A stretch of 64,000 bases of DNA. Source: Gammaproteobacteria bacterium (GTDB lineage Bacteria; Pseudomonadota; Gammaproteobacteria; Pseudomonadales; Pseudohongiellaceae). The position numbers and the translations under genes are program-made. The notes under the pieces were generated by a model that did not search any database, had not been told where the DNA came from, and saw only the letters and a program-made list of their open reading frames with translations. Location of the stretch: positions 62,001 through 126,000 of the forward strand of contig JAJFKE010000050.1 of assembly GCA_021773355.1 (NCBI GenBank). Reading direction: 5' to 3'. This document shows positions 62,515 to 64,000 of this stretch, in pieces. How positions within the stretch are numbered: the first letter of the stretch is position 1; the number at the start of each line of letters is the position of its first letter.

Positions 62515-62681
62515 AGCTACTTCTGAATTAGTAATCTTGGGCATAAGTGCCAGAATAGCGCAGCCGGGAATTTTGCTGAACCACGCTCGATTATAGGTGC
62601 TGGGACACAGGGTGCATAACAGTCTTTGAATTTGCGTCGATAAGGCTATCCATACTCTCGCATTGTTATAAAGACTAATAC

Positions 62682-63083
62682 ATGACCATCGTTTTAAAAT
62701 ATACGCTCTGCGCCATGATTGCCACGCTGATTAACCTGTTAACACAAGAAACCGTAGTGAGTATTTATAGTGGCGACACTTCATTGTATCTCGCAATGGC
62801 TGTGGGCACGCTCGCAGGTCTGCTAAGTAAATACTCACTCGATAAAAAATTCATTTTCCGATTCTCGGCAAATTCTCAGCAAGAGGACTTGGCGAAGTTT
62901 TTAGTCTACGGGCTAACTGGTATCGCCACTACGGCCCTGTTCTGGAGTTTCGAGTTGGGCTTCGAGTGGCTTGCCGGTGGCAAGATCGCGAGATATATCG
63001 GTGCCGTCATCGGCTTGTCTATCGGATATGGTGTAAAGTATCAACTCGATAAGCGCTACGTTTTTTCAAGGCAGGATGGTTGA
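62682..63083 (+). CDS. GtrA family membrane protein
   Basis: 133 residues, four helices in the GtrA pattern, with LVYGLTGIATTALFWSFE and the end GYGVKYQLDKRYVF diagnostic. GtrA proteins are thought to move lipid-linked sugars across the inner membrane. The stop (TGA) is directly followed by the ATG of the DprE1-like gene, so both are in one operon, consistent with polyprenyl-sugar chemistry. Confidence 0.87.
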   Translation: MTIVLKYTLCAMIATLINLLTQETVVSIYSGDTSLYLAMAVGTLAGLLSKYSLDKKFIFRFSANSQQEDLAKFLVYGLTGIATTALFWSFELGFEWLAGGKIARYIGAVIGLSIGYGVKYQLDKRYVFSRQDG

Positions 63084-64000
63084 ATGGAAGTTACGGGTTG
63101 GGGTCGCTTTCCCAAAATAACGGCGGAAATATTTGAGCCAGCTGATTCACAGTCGCTGCAAAAATTCCTGTCATCTCAGAACAAATCTAGCAAGTGCATT
63201 AGTCGTGGCGCCGGTCGAAGCTACGGCGACAGTTCTTTGGCAGCCCAGCTACTCAGTAGTCGCTTCCTCGATAATTTTCTCGACTTGGATGAGGATAGAA
63301 AAACAGTGCGCTGTGGGTCCGGAATAAGCCTCGGAGATATTTTGAAAGTTTGCATTCCTCGTGGCTTGTTTCTAAATGTACTGCCCGGTACCAAACAGGT
63401 AAGTCTTGGTGGAGCAATCGCTGCGGACGTGCACGGGAAGAATCATCACCGAGACGGTAGCTTCTGTGATTCGGTTGAAAGCATTAGCTTGGTGCTTGCC
63501 TCGGGCGAATTAGTTAGCTGCAGCCGAAACGAGAACGCCGATTTATTCCGCAGTACCTGTGCCGGCATGGGTCTCACTGGCGTTATCGTCGATGCCACCC
63601 TGACTCTACAAAAAATATCCAGCACTTATATTAAGCAGGAATGTTTGGTTGCTAATAATTTACAAGAGAGCTTCGACTTAATAGAGGCTAACAACGACAG
63701 CATGTACTCCGTGGCCTGGCTGGACTGCTTATCGCAGGGACAAGAACTTGGCCGTTCATTACTGTATTTAGGAGAACATGCTGAAGCGAACAATCGGAAG
63801 ACCGATTTGAAATTCCGATCTAGGAGAGGATTAAGTGTTCCGTTCAGCACGCCGGCTTTTCTTCTTAATAAAACCACTATGACGCTTTTTAATAATAGCT
63901 ACTTCGCACTAAAAAAGAACAGCAGCGGTCAATCGATCCTCGACTATGACAATTATTTTTTCCCCTTAGATAATATTCGAAACTGGAACCGACTCTACGG
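63084..64000 (+). CDS. DprE1-like FAD-dependent oxidoreductase, partial
   Basis: The frame runs from ATG 63084 to the right edge without a stop; about 305 residues are visible. FAD-site motifs are CISRGAGRSYGDSSLAAQ, VRCGSGISLGDIL, VLPGTKQVSLGGAIAADVHGK and FRSTCAGMGLTGVIVDAT, as in decaprenylphosphoryl-ribose oxidase DprE1 and other VAO-fold sugar oxidases. Coupled to gtrA (TGAATG). In such clusters an SDR (DprE2-like) and a UbiA-type gene commonly follow, but that lies outside the window. Confidence 0.88.
   Translation, partial: MEVTGWGRFPKITAEIFEPADSQSLQKFLSSQNKSSKCISRGAGRSYGDSSLAAQLLSSRFLDNFLDLDEDRKTVRCGSGISLGDILKVCIPRGLFLNVLPGTKQVSLGGAIAADVHGKNHHRDGSFCDSVESISLVLASGELVSCSRNENADLFRSTCAGMGLTGVIVDATLTLQKISSTYIKQECLVANNLQESFDLIEANNDSMYSVAWLDCLSQGQELGRSLLYLGEHAEANNRKTDLKFRSRRGLSVPFSTPAFLLNKTTMTLFNNSYFALKKNSSGQSILDYDNYFFPLDNIRNWNRLY

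Noticed and set aside
1..64000. tRNA, rRNA, CRISPR array or prophage
   Set aside because: No cloverleaf, rRNA block, regular spacer array or phage structural gene was recognised by eye; a tRNAscan-SE or CRISPR finder run would settle it.

Overview
The window looks like chromosomal DNA from a free-living, aerobic, probably marine gammaproteobacterium of the Cellvibrionales/OM182/Pseudomonadales kind. This is inferred from the gene families: paired DUF1588/DUF1552 proteins, a FinR-like regulator beside Fpr, SirB2, NnrU, YbaN, many Tat-exported or lipoprotein redox enzymes, a homodimeric-type AceE, and a GtrA/DprE1-like pair. I see no rRNA, tRNA, CRISPR array or prophage. Base composition is mixed and lower in GC around 3.5-5.6 kb and 43.5-48 kb.

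Layout. 0-3.4 kb: end of a DUF1588/DUF1585 cytochrome-like protein, a DUF1552 protein and an exported ankyrin protein in one operon. 3.4-5.4 kb: an AT-rich accessory island with a REP-like hairpin, a promoter whose spacer is filled by a LexA-type SOS box, an exact DnaA box, and two coupled genes (HipA-like kinase and an unknown partner). 5.6-14.8 kb: a PQQ dehydrogenase, SirB2-YbaN, a TonB receptor, an orphan aceE and a VOC protein. 14.9-23.8 kb: DUF4159-ChaN-cytochrome lipoprotein-SixA genes, DUF481, an FMN glutamate synthase-like protein, a TPR protein, a TraB-like protein and an Fe-alcohol dehydrogenase. 24-26.7 kb: an IorAB-type molybdenum hydroxylase. 28.3-32 kb: a TetR-HlyD-ABC-permease export operon. 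32.2-38.5 kb: NnrU, a second-type ClpP, a CX3CH cytochrome and a three-subunit xanthine-dehydrogenase-family enzyme. 38.8-43.5 kb: an RND protein, an exported unknown and a redoxin. 43.5-47.9 kb: a segment with a ~47-bp direct repeat at both ends, IS30 and IS256 relics, and a PadR / HAAS-DUF4097 / serine-hydrolase module with a 17-bp phased operator. 47.9-64 kb: an M20 peptidase, an ECF sigma operon, Fpr/FinR-like, a second RND protein, DUF3237, TPR, an ADOP permease, a redoxin-cytochrome-copper monooxygenase fusion, IMPase, GtrA and the start of a DprE1-like oxidase.

How they work together. Much of the window serves periplasmic oxidation: a quinoprotein, two molybdenum hydroxylases, small cytochromes and a copper monooxygenase-like fusion, with RND and ABC exporters around them. 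The strongest candidate for an undescribed system is the SOS-box-controlled HipA-like kinase/partner pair at 3.5-5.4 kb. The other signals most worth following are the repeat-bounded PadR module, the redoxin domain that has lost its cysteine, the CX3CH cytochrome, and the ~118-nt inverted repeat at 59.6 kb.
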